A DNA stretch of 64,000 bases from Lumbricus terrestris (taxonomy: Eukaryota; Annelida; Clitellata; Crassiclitellata; Lumbricidae). The stretch is taken from assembly GCA_949752735.1 (NCBI GenBank), contig OX457051.1, positions 1,873,501-1,937,500 on the forward strand. The letters run 5' to 3'. The translations under genes and the position numbers were made by a program. Shown one piece after another: positions 1 to 10,843 of this stretch. The notes beneath the pieces were generated by a model that ran no database searches, had not been told where the DNA came from, and saw only the letters and a program-made list of their open reading frames with translations. The stretch's first letter is position 1. Every line of letters starts with the position of its first letter.

Positions 1-558
1 TGCACGAAGGAAATTAAAAGAAGAATCAGCAAAGCAAAAGGGATATTAGCAGGATTTAACAACATATGGAGGAGCAAATCAATGCCGCATACAACAAAGA
101 AAAAGATATTAGAAACATGTGTATTCAGCACAGCGTTATATGCATGCGAAACCTGGACACTAAAAAAGGAAGACAAAAGGAGGATACTAGCGTTCGAAAT
201 GTATTGTTACAGAAGAATACTACAAATAAAGTGGACACAGAAAATAACTAACGTAGAAGTGCGAAGAAGACTTAACAGCAAATCAGATATGATAGAAACA
301 ATAATCAAAAGGAAATTACAACTATTCGGACACATCTGTAGAATGGGTGATGGTAGAAAGATAAAGCAGGTAATGATAGGAATCATGGAGGGAGCAGGGA
401 GGAAGGGAAGACCATGCAGGGAATGGCTGCAGGACATAGAAGAGTGGTGTGGAATAAACATACAAGAGTTAACACATCGAGCAAAGGATCGGGAATTATG
501 GAGAAGAGTAGTCAAGTGCGCAGTGGACACCTACGGGCTATCAGCCCATGGATCTTGA
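1..558 (+). mobile_element. LINE reverse transcriptase, C-terminal fragment
   Basis: An open frame enters from the left edge (codon 1 at base 1) and stops at 556-558. It holds the region downstream of the RT palm typical of many invertebrate LINEs: an EIKRRI..AK block, a CETWTLKKEDKRR block, LFGHICRM, GRP...W and a final RELWRR. The catalytic palm lies outside the window. The frame is intact to its stop, so this copy is not badly decayed. A GAA trinucleotide run follows the stop almost at once. The clade (RTE-like or related) is inference. Confidence 0.75.
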
Positions 559-579
559 AGAAGAAGAAGAAGAAGAAGT
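556..579 (+). repeat. (GAA)n 3' tail of the LINE
   Basis: A run of GAA triplets begins at the LINE stop codon. It marks the 3' end of the preceding element, like the (GAC)n run that ends the LINE at 53.9 kb. Confidence 0.6.
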
Positions 580-689
580 AGTTGTTAAACTGACAGTTTC
601 ACTATCAGTCACGTGATCATTGACGCAATAGGTCAAAGGTCAAGGTCAGAGGTCAAAGTGATGACGTAATGAGGTCATGTTTTTCCCCA

Positions 690-776
690 GAAATTCATAT
701 AGCGCATCTTCAAGGTGGGCTACTCAGAAGCGCTCCCAGCCAACACGGCAAAATAAAAACAGTTTTTAGGTTCTTA
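690..776 (-). mobile_element. CR1/L2-like LINE 3' tail remnant
   Basis: The block matches, in reverse, the 3' tail seen in at least eight other places in the window: ATATAGCGC, a short gap, CTACTCAGAAGCGCTCCCA, then CACGGCAAAA. Only the last ~90 bp of the element remain. Confidence 0.6.
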
Positions 777-1284
777 ACCCGTTTTGGACCAACGTTCGTT
801 TTACGAACACCTTTTTTGAAGACCTCACATTGGGTGATGTCATCACATAATCTTCTGCTCAGGTGTTTTATCTCAGAAGTAAGTCTGATATGTATGTATG
901 TATGCAGCTGCACAATTTCAGCAGATCGCATCAAGACAATTGGCCTCTTTCGGCAGGTCAAATCACTCAAATGTAAAGATATTAAAACCCAAAGAATTTT
1001 TGTCGTATTATAAGGTGGATCAAGAATAAAATCGGCAGTTAGCGACGCCACTGCGCAAGCAGTTCTTTTACTTCTATTAGTAGGTTACGTAAGCTGGATG
1101 CCAGAATTTGAAAACGTTGTCATGTGGGTTTATAATAAAGCCTTTTTAAATTTTGTAACAACTTCTATTCTGAGATCAATTTTCTTATGAATTTTGATTA
1201 AAGACCAGATATTTGCTAAAAATAATTGCTGAACACGCATATCTTTATAATATAGGTTCCATGTAATTGCTTTTCTTGCTGAGC
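777..1284. other. No gene recognised
   Basis: AT-rich sequence with short unrelated open frames on both strands. No repeat family or splice-flanked exon was recognised. Confidence 0.5.
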
Positions 1285-2336
1285 GCAGCCAGTCTGTGGT
1301 TTTTGGTTCCACCCGATCTGACTGGTCCAGAGTTTATTTTGGTCTTCCACAGGGTTCCATTTTAGGGCCTTTGCTTTACATTTTATATACAGCTGACCTA
1401 AATAAGATTCTGTCTTCTGTGGGGGTTGCTGCACATCAATATGCCGATGACACACAGGCATATGTCCAGGGTCCAGCTTTAGAGGCTATCTCACTTGTGG
1501 AAATATACTTATGACGTCGGAAACGATTGGTGCCTGGATGTCATCCAATCGCCTCAGGTTAAATCCTGGTAAAACACAATTTATTTGGGTTGGAAGTCGC
1601 GTGCAAGTTTCTAAAATTGATATGCACAATCTGCAACATTGCTTTCCTGGCATGACTTTTTCTACCACTGTGCGTGATTTGGGTGTGACCTTGGACCCGG
1701 AATTGACCCTTTCTGATCACGGGAGGAATGTATGTCGTACTTGCTTCTACCACCTTCTTCAAATTCGCTCGGTACGTCGCTCACTTACAACCAAAGCTGC
1801 CACTACTCTGATGCATGCATTTATATGCACGAGAGTTGACTATGGTAGTGCCATCTATGCGGTCTTAACCCTTTCACGCGTTAATAAGTTGCAATCTGTC
1901 CTTAATGCTATATCAAGTTTTATACGGGAAGAACTGCACTGGTTGCCAATGCAAAAACGTATTGAGTGTAAGATTTGAATGTTCATGCGTAATTGCCTAG
2001 CAGGTCAAGCTCCGATCTATCTTATGGAACTCTGTGTACCTGCGTTGTCCATTTCAGGCCGTAGATTACTTCGCTCTGCTACGCATGGTGACCTGGGTAC
2101 ATATGGCTCGATCTTCCACAGTGCTACATAAAAGCTTTGCTATGGTTGGTCCGTCTTTCTGGAATAAGTGACCTATTTGTCTCCGCAATGAACTTCTTTG
2201 TCTTTCTTTGCCCCCTTTCCGCAAGCGTTTGAAAGCCATTCTCTTTGATTGTGGTTTGGTTTCAGGTCGGGAGCGCCTCTGAGGAGTTCTCTTGATGTGG
2301 CGCTATATAAATGTACGATCACAATTACAATTAGAA
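1285..2336 (+). mobile_element. CR1/L2-like LINE, 3' half, degenerate
   Basis: Fragments in shifting frames encode the RT palm and thumb: GLPQGSILGPLLY, a YADDTQAY catalytic box near 1440, NRLRLNPGKTQFIW, VRDLGVTLDPEL and HWLPMQKRIE. The frame breaks after the YADD box, and stops interrupt the C-terminal part. The 3' tail with GGAGCGCCTCTGAGGAG and GCGCTATATAAAT ends near 2320. It is 5' truncated, and it lies just upstream of gene A's first visible exon, so it sits in an intron if the gene extends further 5'. Confidence 0.8.
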
Positions 2337-2490
2337 TTACATGTGTAACAACTTTTAAAATAAGTGTGCGACGCTGGAGCACTAATCCCACGACGCCGCT
2401 CCGCGCGGCGTCTTACGTTGTGTGAATGCAGCTTAACATTATAATTATAGAATTTTGGTTACTAACAAGTTACTTTGATTATTCTTTTAG

Positions 2491-2604
2491 TGACGAACAA
2501 CTGCATCAGTTTCCCTTGTCTGAATGGTGGGACTTGTCTTAATGGCGTCGACTACTACGCCTGCGCATGTCCACCGGAGTGGACTGGAGTCAAATGCGAC
2601 ATTC
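2491..2604 (+). CDS. Gene A, EGF-like exon 1
   Basis: This 114-bp exon encodes one complete EGF-like domain with six cysteines ([22 protein letters not shown]). The acceptor is ATTCTTTTAG and the donor is GTAAGT, with phase 1 at both ends, so it can be skipped or duplicated without a frameshift. It is the first gene A exon I can see. A start codon and signal peptide are absent, so upstream exons probably lie left of the window. The matching exon of gene B (55246-55359) differs at only 3 of 38 residues. The protein is probably secreted or extracellular, which is inference from the domain type. Confidence 0.85.
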
Positions 2605-2974
2605 GTAAGTCCGTTTCATTTACCACACGACGCATTTACCACTCAATAATTCCACGAGACATCAGAAACGTACCCTATCCCTGCCTTTGCCTATAATCAA
2701 ATCTGGACTCCATAATTATTAGGCTTGTCATTTTAGGCTGTGAAATGGCAGCACTTGTCTGGCGGCAACTCGCTGGTATAGGGTTCCGTCCTACTTATCG
2801 GTTCTCTGTCGCCCTGTCGCTGACTAAGCCTACCGTCGAGCTTTGCGCTCTTCGGTTAACGGGAGTTCCTGAACCACTCTTCGGTCAGACAACGTCGAGC
2901 GATCTCATTATTATGCTGTCTCCCTCATAAGAAATGGGTAACATGCATAAAAAGCATTTCCTGCATGCTTACTA

Positions 2975-3105
2975 CCTCGAAATAATTCGCCTTCTTCGTA
3001 GCAGTGGCTCAAGGTCTGTCTCTTTAGCCGCCACTAGGTTTGGAGCGGCTTTGAGTAGACTCCTTGATGGGTCGCTGTATAAATTTCCGGAATGAAAGAG
3101 CGAAA
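2975..3105 (+). mobile_element. CR1/L2-like LINE 3' tail remnant
   Basis: The block GGAGCGGCTTTGAGTAGA...GTCGCTGTATAAAT is a diverged copy of the CR1/L2-like 3' tail in + orientation. No coding sequence is attached. Confidence 0.5.
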
Positions 3106-3264
3106 TATAAGTTTTCTCAATTTCTTCAGTGTTTAGTCGTAAAAATCGATATTTGTATGTGAGGAATTCAGATCTGCTACAGCTAATTTTGATCTGTAGA
3201 CACAACATTTGGTATTTGCCATGTAATTTTACTCGGACGGTTGCAAATGATCCTTTGGTTTCTT

Positions 3265-4255
3265 TGGTACACATCCCGACTGGCTGAGATCCTTTCTTAG
3301 TGAGCGTTCCTTTTGCGTGGTCAACGGGTCCTCTAGGTCCCTCTGGGTTCCCATTTCGTAGGTCTTCCCCAGGGTTTAGTAGGCTATTTGGTCCCATCCT
3401 CTTCATTATCTGTACCTCAGATCTTGCCCTTTTTCTTGCCTCTCATGCCATACTGCCCATATGTATTAGGGTGGATCGAATCCGCCTAAGCTATTTAATA
3501 ACTCAATTCAGCCTGCAGCTGCCAACGCTAGCAACCATTGCCGCTGCCGTTCCTGATTTTTGTCTTCCCATCCCGAGTCCGAGCTATTGGTGTTATTCTG
3601 GAACAAGAGCTCACTTTTGCTCCACACATTCAATGACTCAGCCGTGCCTGTTATTATCAACTGCGCCAACATCGTACTGTTGCCTGCTCGCTTACTCCTA
3701 CTGCTGCTGCAACCCTTGTCCATTCTTTTATTAACACCAGACTTGACTACTGCTGCTGTCTCAATGCTGGCCTACCAATAATATTACCCGTCTGAGTTGC
3801 TCTGATCGCGTCCTGCGCTCTGCAGCCCGCCTTATTGGCCGCGTACCAAAATTCAGCCGCATCTCCAACTATATGAGCTACGTTCTCCATTGGCTCCCAC
3901 TCAAGCAGCGAATTGATAGGATATCTGCTCTAGTCTGGCGCTTCATGCTAGGCCTTGCTTCTGCCTACTTTTGTGAGGTCTTTAGTCCTATTCTTAGTTC
4001 TCACCATTTCCGCACCCTTCGTTCAAATGAACAAAGTGTGCTGTCGGTCCCTTTTGCTCGTTATTCCACTATGTAGACCCGTGCTTCTCGGTGGTTGGAC
4101 CCTTTCTCTGACACTCCACTCCCTTTCTAAAAGTCATTCTAAGGCTTTCCTCTCTCATTATAAGACAGTTTCATTTGGCCGCGCTGAGGTTGGGAGCGAC
4201 TCTGAGTGGATCCCTCAAAGAGGCGCTATACCAGATAATGCATTTAATTAAATGA
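3265..4255 (+). mobile_element. CR1/L2-like LINE, heavily degenerate
   Basis: Broken frames still show the family order: RSFLSERSFCVVNGS, then HWLPLKQRID near 3890, VPFAR, and a 3' tail TTGGGAGCGACTCTGAGTGG...GAGGCGCTATA. Many frameshifts and stops are present, including in the RT palm. It lies in gene A's intron between EGF exons 1 and 2. Confidence 0.7.
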
Positions 4256-6482
4256 AATGAATTTGTGTCCAGAGTTCTATGTTTGAATAAAATGCCAATA
4301 AACTGCTCTCGGAAAATCAAAATTTTAACTGTGCCTATCAAAAATGTCTGAAACAGATCCCACTAGTGATACAAGTTTATCTTGTAATCGTAGAACAATA
4401 TTAGAAAGAAATTACATCGGTTTGCAGCATTTAAATAGCATGTATCATGAAGTTTTGCTTTGATTCATTTCTCGATTGTTTGGATTTTCATTTCTCTAAA
4501 TGTTGAACCATGTTGAACGCTGGGTGGTTGGAAAAACATAATCCAGTACAACCTTTTCGTTGCAGTCTAATTTGCAGCAGCTGAAGCAATATGTGTAGCG
4601 TCGTACTTTCACTCAAGAGTGTGTAACATTGATGTTGAACTAGTGTGAAAACCCCACAATCGATGTTGTCCGCTACTATTCTTATGTTGCTGAGGTTTTG
4701 CTTAGAAACACAATGCGGAAAAACCTCGTTGCTGTTCCAAACATCCATTGTAACAACTTCAAGAAGAGCGGGTCCCGCGGGAAGTTTTGCTGTCCATGGG
4801 GCCTGTACTATTCGATACTCGTGGGCCTACGTCTTGTGCTCAGTTGAGAGTGAGGAGAGCTGGTGTCTGATGATCGTTGGGCTGAGGTATGATGATGACA
4901 CTCTTGAAGATTTCTCGGTGGGTCCGAGAGAAACACCTTCAATCGGTCCTAGTGCTGCGTTCCTCTTGAAGACACCAGATTGGTCTGACTGGGTTACACG
5001 CACTTTTGTGGCAGGATTACTTACCACAAGTAGACTGCTCGTTTACCACATTGTCACTCAGTGAATTGAGATTCTGGTGAATGAAGGATCGCTCGAAGTT
5101 CTGTGGTTAAGCCTAGCACTTGCCTATTTTTTACTTGTCCCCTTTTGTTCTCCTTTTGGTCTTCCCATCGATAACTGAGATCAGGCGCTGCAGAGGTACC
5201 TTGTTTCTATGCTTGGCGCACCCTAGCCAGGTTAACTTGCCGCCAAGTTTGACCTCTACCGCATAGTATCTACGGTACCATCCTGACGGCTGGCGGTAGC
5301 ATTTGTAGAATCACCTCAAATAACCTGCAGTCTCTTATAAATGTCCGTCTTCATGAAACCTGCAAGTTTCTTAGCAGTTCAGTAACATCTGTTGTTTTCT
5401 GTTCATTCTCTCTTTCGTTCACTGTCCGGAGCAAAGTGATAGAGACAATTCCGAATCGGCCTTCTGCAGTAATTGCACATAGTAAGCTTATAGGCCTAAT
5501 GCTGTTTTGTGCTGCTAGGAATTGCTGATCCGTACTATTACCTTCCAGCATAACTCAGGTTGTATCATCGCACCCGTCAAAGAAATTGCAATTAATATTA
5601 TCTTTCTGAATAGAAATGTGGCATTTAATAAAGCAAATTATATATAGTGTCAAAATAAAAAAAGGAAACCAAAATACAGTGCAACTGAATGTATTCGACA
5701 ATAATGTTTGAGAATTTCAAAACCATTTTACAAAAATTATCTCCGAACCATTTTATTAAGACGAACTAAGCATTATAGGAAATTCCATAAAAAGCAAAAC
5801 ATCAATATTTTCATATAGTCATGTTGGCCTATCAGTCAAAACTTAATTATTTATAAAATTTTCGTAGTTCCCATGCCATGTTGCAACTTTTTATCATCAC
5901 TTATTTTTGGTGTTTGAAAGTTGAAAAACTCAATGTGTCCGACCACAATATTCAGATTTTTAGACTTGTCTTATTTAATGTGCTAAATTATTACAAACTA
6001 CTGTATGTTATTCATTCTATTGCTCCCAAGTTGTTCTTACATGTAAGTAAATCTGACAATGAAAAATTTAGGAACAGACTTGATCAATATGGCTTTCCCT
6101 GGTCTGATCTTATCTGTCATGACATTGCTTAACCTTACTTGTGGTGATGCTAGGTCTAGGCCTAATATCCACTGCCATCTTAGCTAGTAAATTATGAGTT
6201 TCTCAATTACGCTGATAATGATAATATTTGCGAAGAAAATTTCAATGACGTTTTAAAATTAAATATTTGTAGCTTAATATAGATCACAATTCTTGTCAGA
6301 ATCCATAGTCTATGACTCAACGCCCATGCTTTTAGGCGTGTAGGCATATGTGTGCATAATTTCCATGTAGGCTATGTGTAGGCCTACGCCCTATGCGTAT
6401 GCATTTGCATTAAAATACGCGCTTCATGCATGTAGGATATTTATGTTCTCGGTATGGTATGCAATGGTGTTGTTCACTTTAG
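4256..6482. other. Intronic sequence, no gene recognised
   Basis: AT-rich intron. The longest + frame (4645-5064) has no recognisable motif and no splice support. The 5090-5340 stretch looks like decayed repeat but could not be assigned. Nothing else was identified up to the polypyrimidine tract of exon 2. Confidence 0.45.
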
Positions 6483-6596
6483 TGTCAAATCCGTGTGACG
6501 GTCGTGTGTGTCCCAACGGTGGAACGTGTCTCAATTACTGCGGTGAACCAAAGTGCGTATGTGCTCCTGGATGGACCGGAAACTTGTGCATCACAT
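6483..6596 (+). CDS. Gene A, EGF-like exon 2 (seven cysteines)
   Basis: A 114-bp phase 1-1 exon between TTCACTTTAG and GTAAGT. It encodes an EGF-like domain with seven cysteines: C....VCPNGGTC..YC...CVC..GWTGNLC. The extra cysteine (the YC) lies between the usual third and fourth. Gene B's counterpart at 49196-49309 keeps it and differs at 5 of 38 residues. EGF exon 4 carries an extra cysteine at the same point, so the two odd cysteines could pair with each other (inference). Confidence 0.85.
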
Positions 6597-6614
6597 GTAA
6601 GTCATAAGATTACA

Positions 6615-6815
6615 CAGTCGAAGAGTTGCAGTTTCAAATCCACCTCAAGCCGCCGCGTAGACCTTCACTCGCAATATTATTCCTCAGCGCTATGGCATGA
6701 AACTCCGATTCAGTGTCCGCGCTGTAGTCGGGAGTTCTTCTGAGTAGTAATCTTGAAGGGGCGCTGTAGCAGGTGCACGTACATATATACATACATTCAT
6801 ACATACATACAATAA
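6615..6815 (+). mobile_element. tRNA-derived SINE, degenerate copy
   Basis: The copy starts about 20 bp after the exon 2 donor. It matches the intact SINE at 39771-39985: TTTCAAATCCACCTCA (decayed B-box end), GCCGCGTAG, CATGAAACTCCGAT.CAGTGTCCGC, then the LINE-like tail GGGAGTTCTTCTGAGTAG...GGGGCGCTGTA. It ends in ATAC/ATTC repeats. Confidence 0.65.
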
Positions 6816-7380
6816 TTATTGTTCATGGCCTTCTGCGTTAACCATCTTCATCTTTGTAACAGTGGTGTATATAATCAGTGACAGCATTATTTTGGTGAAA
6901 AGCTTTAGGACTACTTTTAAAGACTTATGAGAGGCATTTTTAAAGAAAATACAGAAATGTAGGGACTTCTTGAACGTGAATTTACTGAAAGTAGGCAGTA
7001 GCGAGAGCTTTGGAGCTGTGACATAGCGACAACATTCGTATTTTAACCCTGTATTTGGTGAAAATTACTTTTTGTATGGACTCATGAGATGCATTTCTAG
7101 AGAAATTAGATAAATGTAGGGACTTCTTAGATGTGAATTTTATTAAAGTACGCAGTTTCAAGAGCTTTTAAGCTGTGGCTTACCGACAATATTCATATCT
7201 TTGAGTCATTTTTGCTGAAAATTAATTTTTTGCAAGGACTTATGATAGGTAGTTTAAATAAGAAATTATCATTGCGAATACAGAAATCTAAGGTGTTCTA
7301 ACAATTCTTAGACGTGAATTTTGTGATAGGATACAATAGCGAGTGCTTTGGAGCTGTGACTTATTGACAATATTCGCATA

Positions 7381-7463
7381 GGGACCTTGAGTAGGTCCTT
7401 CACATGCAATTTCTCGTGCGCTTCGGCGCGAAACCCCGATGCAGTGTCCGCGCCAAGTGTGGG
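7381..7463 (+). mobile_element. SINE fragment inside the satellite
   Basis: The central part of the tRNA-derived SINE is visible: GTCCTTCAC.TG.AATT.CTCG, CTTCGGCGCGAAACCCCGAT and GCAGTGTCCGCGCC. It splits a satellite unit. Confidence 0.55.
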
Positions 7464-7616
7464 CTATAGGATTATATTTATTGCCTGTAAGGACTTATGA
7501 GGTGTAGGCTATTCTTAATGAAACTAGAGAAATGAAAGGTCTTCTTAGATGTGAATGTGAAGATAAGGCACTGCAATGCCGAGAGATTTGGAGCCATGAC
7601 TTAGTGACAATAATAT

Positions 7617-8421
7617 TCATTCATTCATCATTCATTCGAGTATTTATATAGCGCCTCTTCAAAGAAACTACTCAGAGGCGATCCCGACTTCAGCACGGCC
7701 AAACAGAACAGTTTTTAAGTGCTTATGTAATGTGCCAGAGAGTGATCTAGGTAACAGGCGCAGCTCAAGTGGGAGTGTATTTCATACCACCGGGTCAACC
7801 ACAGAAAAAGCACGATGGAGTTACGAGCAAACGGGACCAAGGGCACTTCCCTATCAGCCGAGCGTAGGGACCGATCAGTCCGAGTACTTAACACAGGCCG
7901 ACAAAGATCAAGTAGGTAAGTTGGAGCAAAACTTAGCTGGCATCGCCATATCAAGGAAGAGATTATGTATTCGATGCGTTGACGGACAGGGAGCCAATAC
8001 AGAACCTCCAGCATGTAATTTGCAACGTGCCCAAATCTGGGCAATTGACCAATGAGGCGCGCCGCAGCGCGTAGAATACGGTCAAGAGAAGATAACTGAC
8101 CAGATAGTAAACCAGCATAAAGGGATAGGCAATTATAGTCAAGACGAGTTGAGACAAAGAAATGTACAAGAGTAGTTGCAGCGCCAGTTGAGAGAGAGCG
8201 AGCGACAGTGCGAAGCTGATAGAAACAGGAGCGACTGAGACGTTTAAGGCGAGGTACAAAAGCAAGTTCCTGGTCTAGCACAACGCCAAGGTCACGGACC
8301 GAGGTGGAGAAAGTATAGTCGGGAAATTCAGCAGATAGGTTAATCAGATTAAACTTAGACAGCTGACGGGAGCCCAGCCAAATGAATTTGGTTTTAGCAG
8401 GGTTTGGTCTAAGACGGTTTC
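7617..8421 (-). mobile_element. CR1/L2-like LINE, 3' third
   Basis: A 248-codon - strand frame (8461 to 7715, its first residues from the satellite) covers the region after the RT palm: NRLRPNPAKTKFIWLGSR, VRDLGVVLDQEL, RLDYN, LDRILRAAARLIGQ and YWLPVRQRIEY. The 3' tail ends in ATTC repeats at 7617-7640. The element is 5' truncated at about 8421, where the satellite resumes. The catalytic domain is missing. Confidence 0.8.
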
Positions 8422-8850
8422 GTATTTTAAGCGTGCATTTGATGAAAATAATTATATGCAAGGCCTTTGGAGAGGTATTGCTAATGAAAATTCAGAGATG
8501 TAAGGTCTCCTGAGATTATGAATTTGGTGAAAGAACGGTGTGACGAATGCTTCTGAACCGTGTCTTAATGACAAGTATCGTAGTTTAGTCATGAAGTTCA
8601 TGAAAGTCGCGATCTGTAACAACTTTCGAGAGGTGATCCTATTGAAATCACACAGGTATAAGATATTCTAAGTCGTAAAATTCTTGAAAGTGGTTAGTAG
8701 TTTTGAGATGTGCCTTAGTGACAAAAAGTAATAGGCTAGGCGTAAATTTGATGAAAATATTGAATTGAGAAACTACAACTTATGGAAGCACCGACTTGTG
8801 AGTGTGAAAATACGACATTCGACGTGACCCTTGCAGCTACATATTGTCGA

Positions 8851-8925
8851 CTTTAATATACTTCACAATAGAAGGGCTTGGATCAATAACAAGGCATGTC
8901 GGAAACAGTGCCGACGCTAGGGCAC
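8851..8925 (-). pseudogene. Degenerate relative of the gene B candidate exon
   Basis: Read on the - strand, CACTGTTTCCGACATG and GTTATTGATCCAAGCCCTTC resemble the part of 42879-43037 that encodes YCFARH...GYCSKPF. The cysteine codon of GYC has become a stop here. The piece is antisense to gene A. The match is short and could be chance. Confidence 0.3.
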
Positions 8926-8929
8926 CTGA

Positions 8930-9290
8930 GGTCCCCAAAAAACTTGAAACCCCATACCTTGAGCTGTCATCTCAGCAAAATTTCTCATAATATAAGTGCT
9001 GAAAGACATGGTGTAAGACTTCAATAAATGTCCCCTCCCAATTGTTAAATTTTTGGAATTTCCATGCTGTAATGGTAGAATTTTAAGCTGTCATCTAAAA
9101 TTGCTCATTTTTCAATGCTGTTATTTGTGGTTTCGGACTTCAGAGTGTCCCTCTCCGTTGTTCAAATTTGTCCGATTTGCTAACTGTAATGGTAGCATTT
9201 ATAGGCTGTCATCTTAACAAAATTGATCATTATTGATAAACAGTGGATCATGCTTATGAAATATTTCTGAAATGTTGGGGATACAAGGAT
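8930..9290 (-). repeat. ~122-bp satellite block, reverse orientation
   Basis: Units containing CTGTAATGGTAG, AGCTGTCATCT and TCCC..CC.TTGTT recur about every 120 bp. They match, in reverse, the blocks at 33090-33850 and 56205-56735. Confidence 0.55.
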
Positions 9291-9614
9291 TCCGTCCCAA
9301 CCACAAATTGTTTATTTATTTTGTATGCTTTGCGTTAAAACATAATTCGGTGCGTGGTTTCAGGAATGAACAGTCATGAAAGGTATAATTGCCAGCTACA
9401 TTTGAGGCCTTTGCAAACTTGAGATCAGACACATACCAAGGACATCTGGGACCCTACATAGGCTACACAGGCTTTACTGTTTGGGTCTCACGCAGGTTTT
9501 ATTTTGAGGCCTCATCCAATTAGCAATTAGAATCAGTTACACTATTTATAAACGTTGTGTTTGAGAAAGTGGACGAAATTGCCTGAGTTAGTTTAATTAA
9601 TTAAATGACTTTAT

Positions 9615-9935
9615 ACTTACGCCCAAAATCAGTAGGATATTTGCATTAGGTCTGCTACGGCAGGGCCATATGGTTAGTTGAGGCATGCACCAGACCGGAT
9701 CTGTAGGCCTACAGTCACAAATAGGCATAATGACCAGCCAAATGTGGGGACCCCTTTCAAACTCTAATGGTTTTATGCGTACGCCCAAAATCAGTATGAT
9801 ACTTGCATTAGGTCTGCTATATGGCAGTGCCACATGGATAGTTGAGGCATGTGCCAGATCGGATCTGTAGAGTCACAAAATTAATAGGCATAATGCCCAG
9901 CTAAATTTGGGGGCCCCTTTCAAACTCGGGGCTCC
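9615..9935 (+). repeat. Two-copy 161-bp tandem repeat
   Basis: CGCCCAAAATCAGTA occurs at about 9621 and again at 9782. The whole following block (CTTGCATTAGGTCTGCTA, AGTTGAGGCATG, AGGCATAATG.CCAGC) is repeated. No coding potential was seen. Confidence 0.65.
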
Positions 9936-9939
9936 CCCG

Positions 9940-10695
9940 GCCGGCGATGATTGATGCAATTTACAATTTGCAGGGGGTAATGTTTAGGAGGGGGTAATTT
10001 GAAACCTTTACACCGGTGTAAAGGTTTCAGATTACCCCCTCCTAAACATTACCCCCCTGCAAACTGTAAATTGCATCAATCATCGCCTTTATTGCACTAA
10101 AAATATCAAAAAATTCATCCCGCTTCTTGATTTGGTCTGAAGATTTCCATCCGTCATCCCACTTCGTGGTTTTTTATCAATATTTTCATCTGTAACTAAA
10201 ATACTATTCGCCGCTGAAGTTAACATGGAGAAAATGGCTTCGAGGCTATTATTTTTCTCGTATCAAAATATTGATAGCAAACCACGAAGTGGGATGACGG
10301 ATGAAAATCTTGAGACCAAAACAAGAAGCGGGATGAATGTTCTGATTTTTTAGTGCAATAAATGCGATGATTGATGCAAATCTAGTTTCCGGGGGTAATC
10401 TGAAACCGGTTTCAAGTTACCGGGGGGTAATGTTTAGGAGGGGGTAATTTGAAACCTTTACACCGGTGTAAAGGTTTCAAATTACCCCCTCCTAAACATT
10501 ACCCCCTGCAAATTGTAAATTGCATCAATCATCGCATTTATTGCACTACACATATCAGAAAATCACCCCGCTTCTTGTCTTGGTCTGAAGATTTTCATCC
10601 GTCATCCCACTTCGTGGTTTGTTATCAATATTTTCATCTGTAGCTAAAATACTAATCGCCGCTGAAGTTACAATGGAGAAAATGGCTTAGAGCTA
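9940..10695. repeat. Triple palindromic foldback repeat
   Basis: A unit of about 225 bp occurs three times in alternating orientation: about 10018-10240 forward, 10240-10465 reversed and 10465-10690 forward. It contains CACTTCGTGGTTT, CATCCCGCTTCTTG and GCATCAATCATCGC. Two junctions are perfect palindromes centred on TTTACACC/GGTGTAAA (near 10018 and 10465), each with arms of at least 35 bp. Confidence 0.75.
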
Positions 10696-10711
10696 TTATT
10701 TTTTTCGGATC

Positions 10712-10843
10712 ATGTATGTATGTATGTATGTATGTATGTATGTATGTATGTATGTATGTATGTATGTATGTATGTATGTATGTATGTATGTATGTATGTA
10801 TGTATGTATGTATGTATGTATGTATGTATGTATGTATGCATGT
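10712..10843 (+). repeat. (GTAT)n microsatellite
   Basis: About 130 bp of nearly perfect GTAT repeats adjoin the ATTC tail of the next LINE. Open frames across it are artefacts of the repeat. Confidence 0.9.

Larger units (their letters stand above)
6890..8760 (+). repeat. ~160-bp tandem satellite, interrupted
   Basis: A core of the type ATGTAGGGACTTCTTAGATG recurs near 6951, 7109, 7279, 7527, 8494 and 8650. After removing the SINE (7381-7463) and the LINE (7617-8421), the spacing is about 156-170 bp. Each unit also carries GAGCTTTGGAGCTGTGACT and a GCATTT.TA.AGAAA segment. Units are clearly diverged. A lone monomer occurs at 53240-53350. Confidence 0.7.

Noticed and set aside
4645..5064. 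139-codon + ORF in gene A's intron
   Set aside because: No motif, no splice context and no counterpart in gene B.
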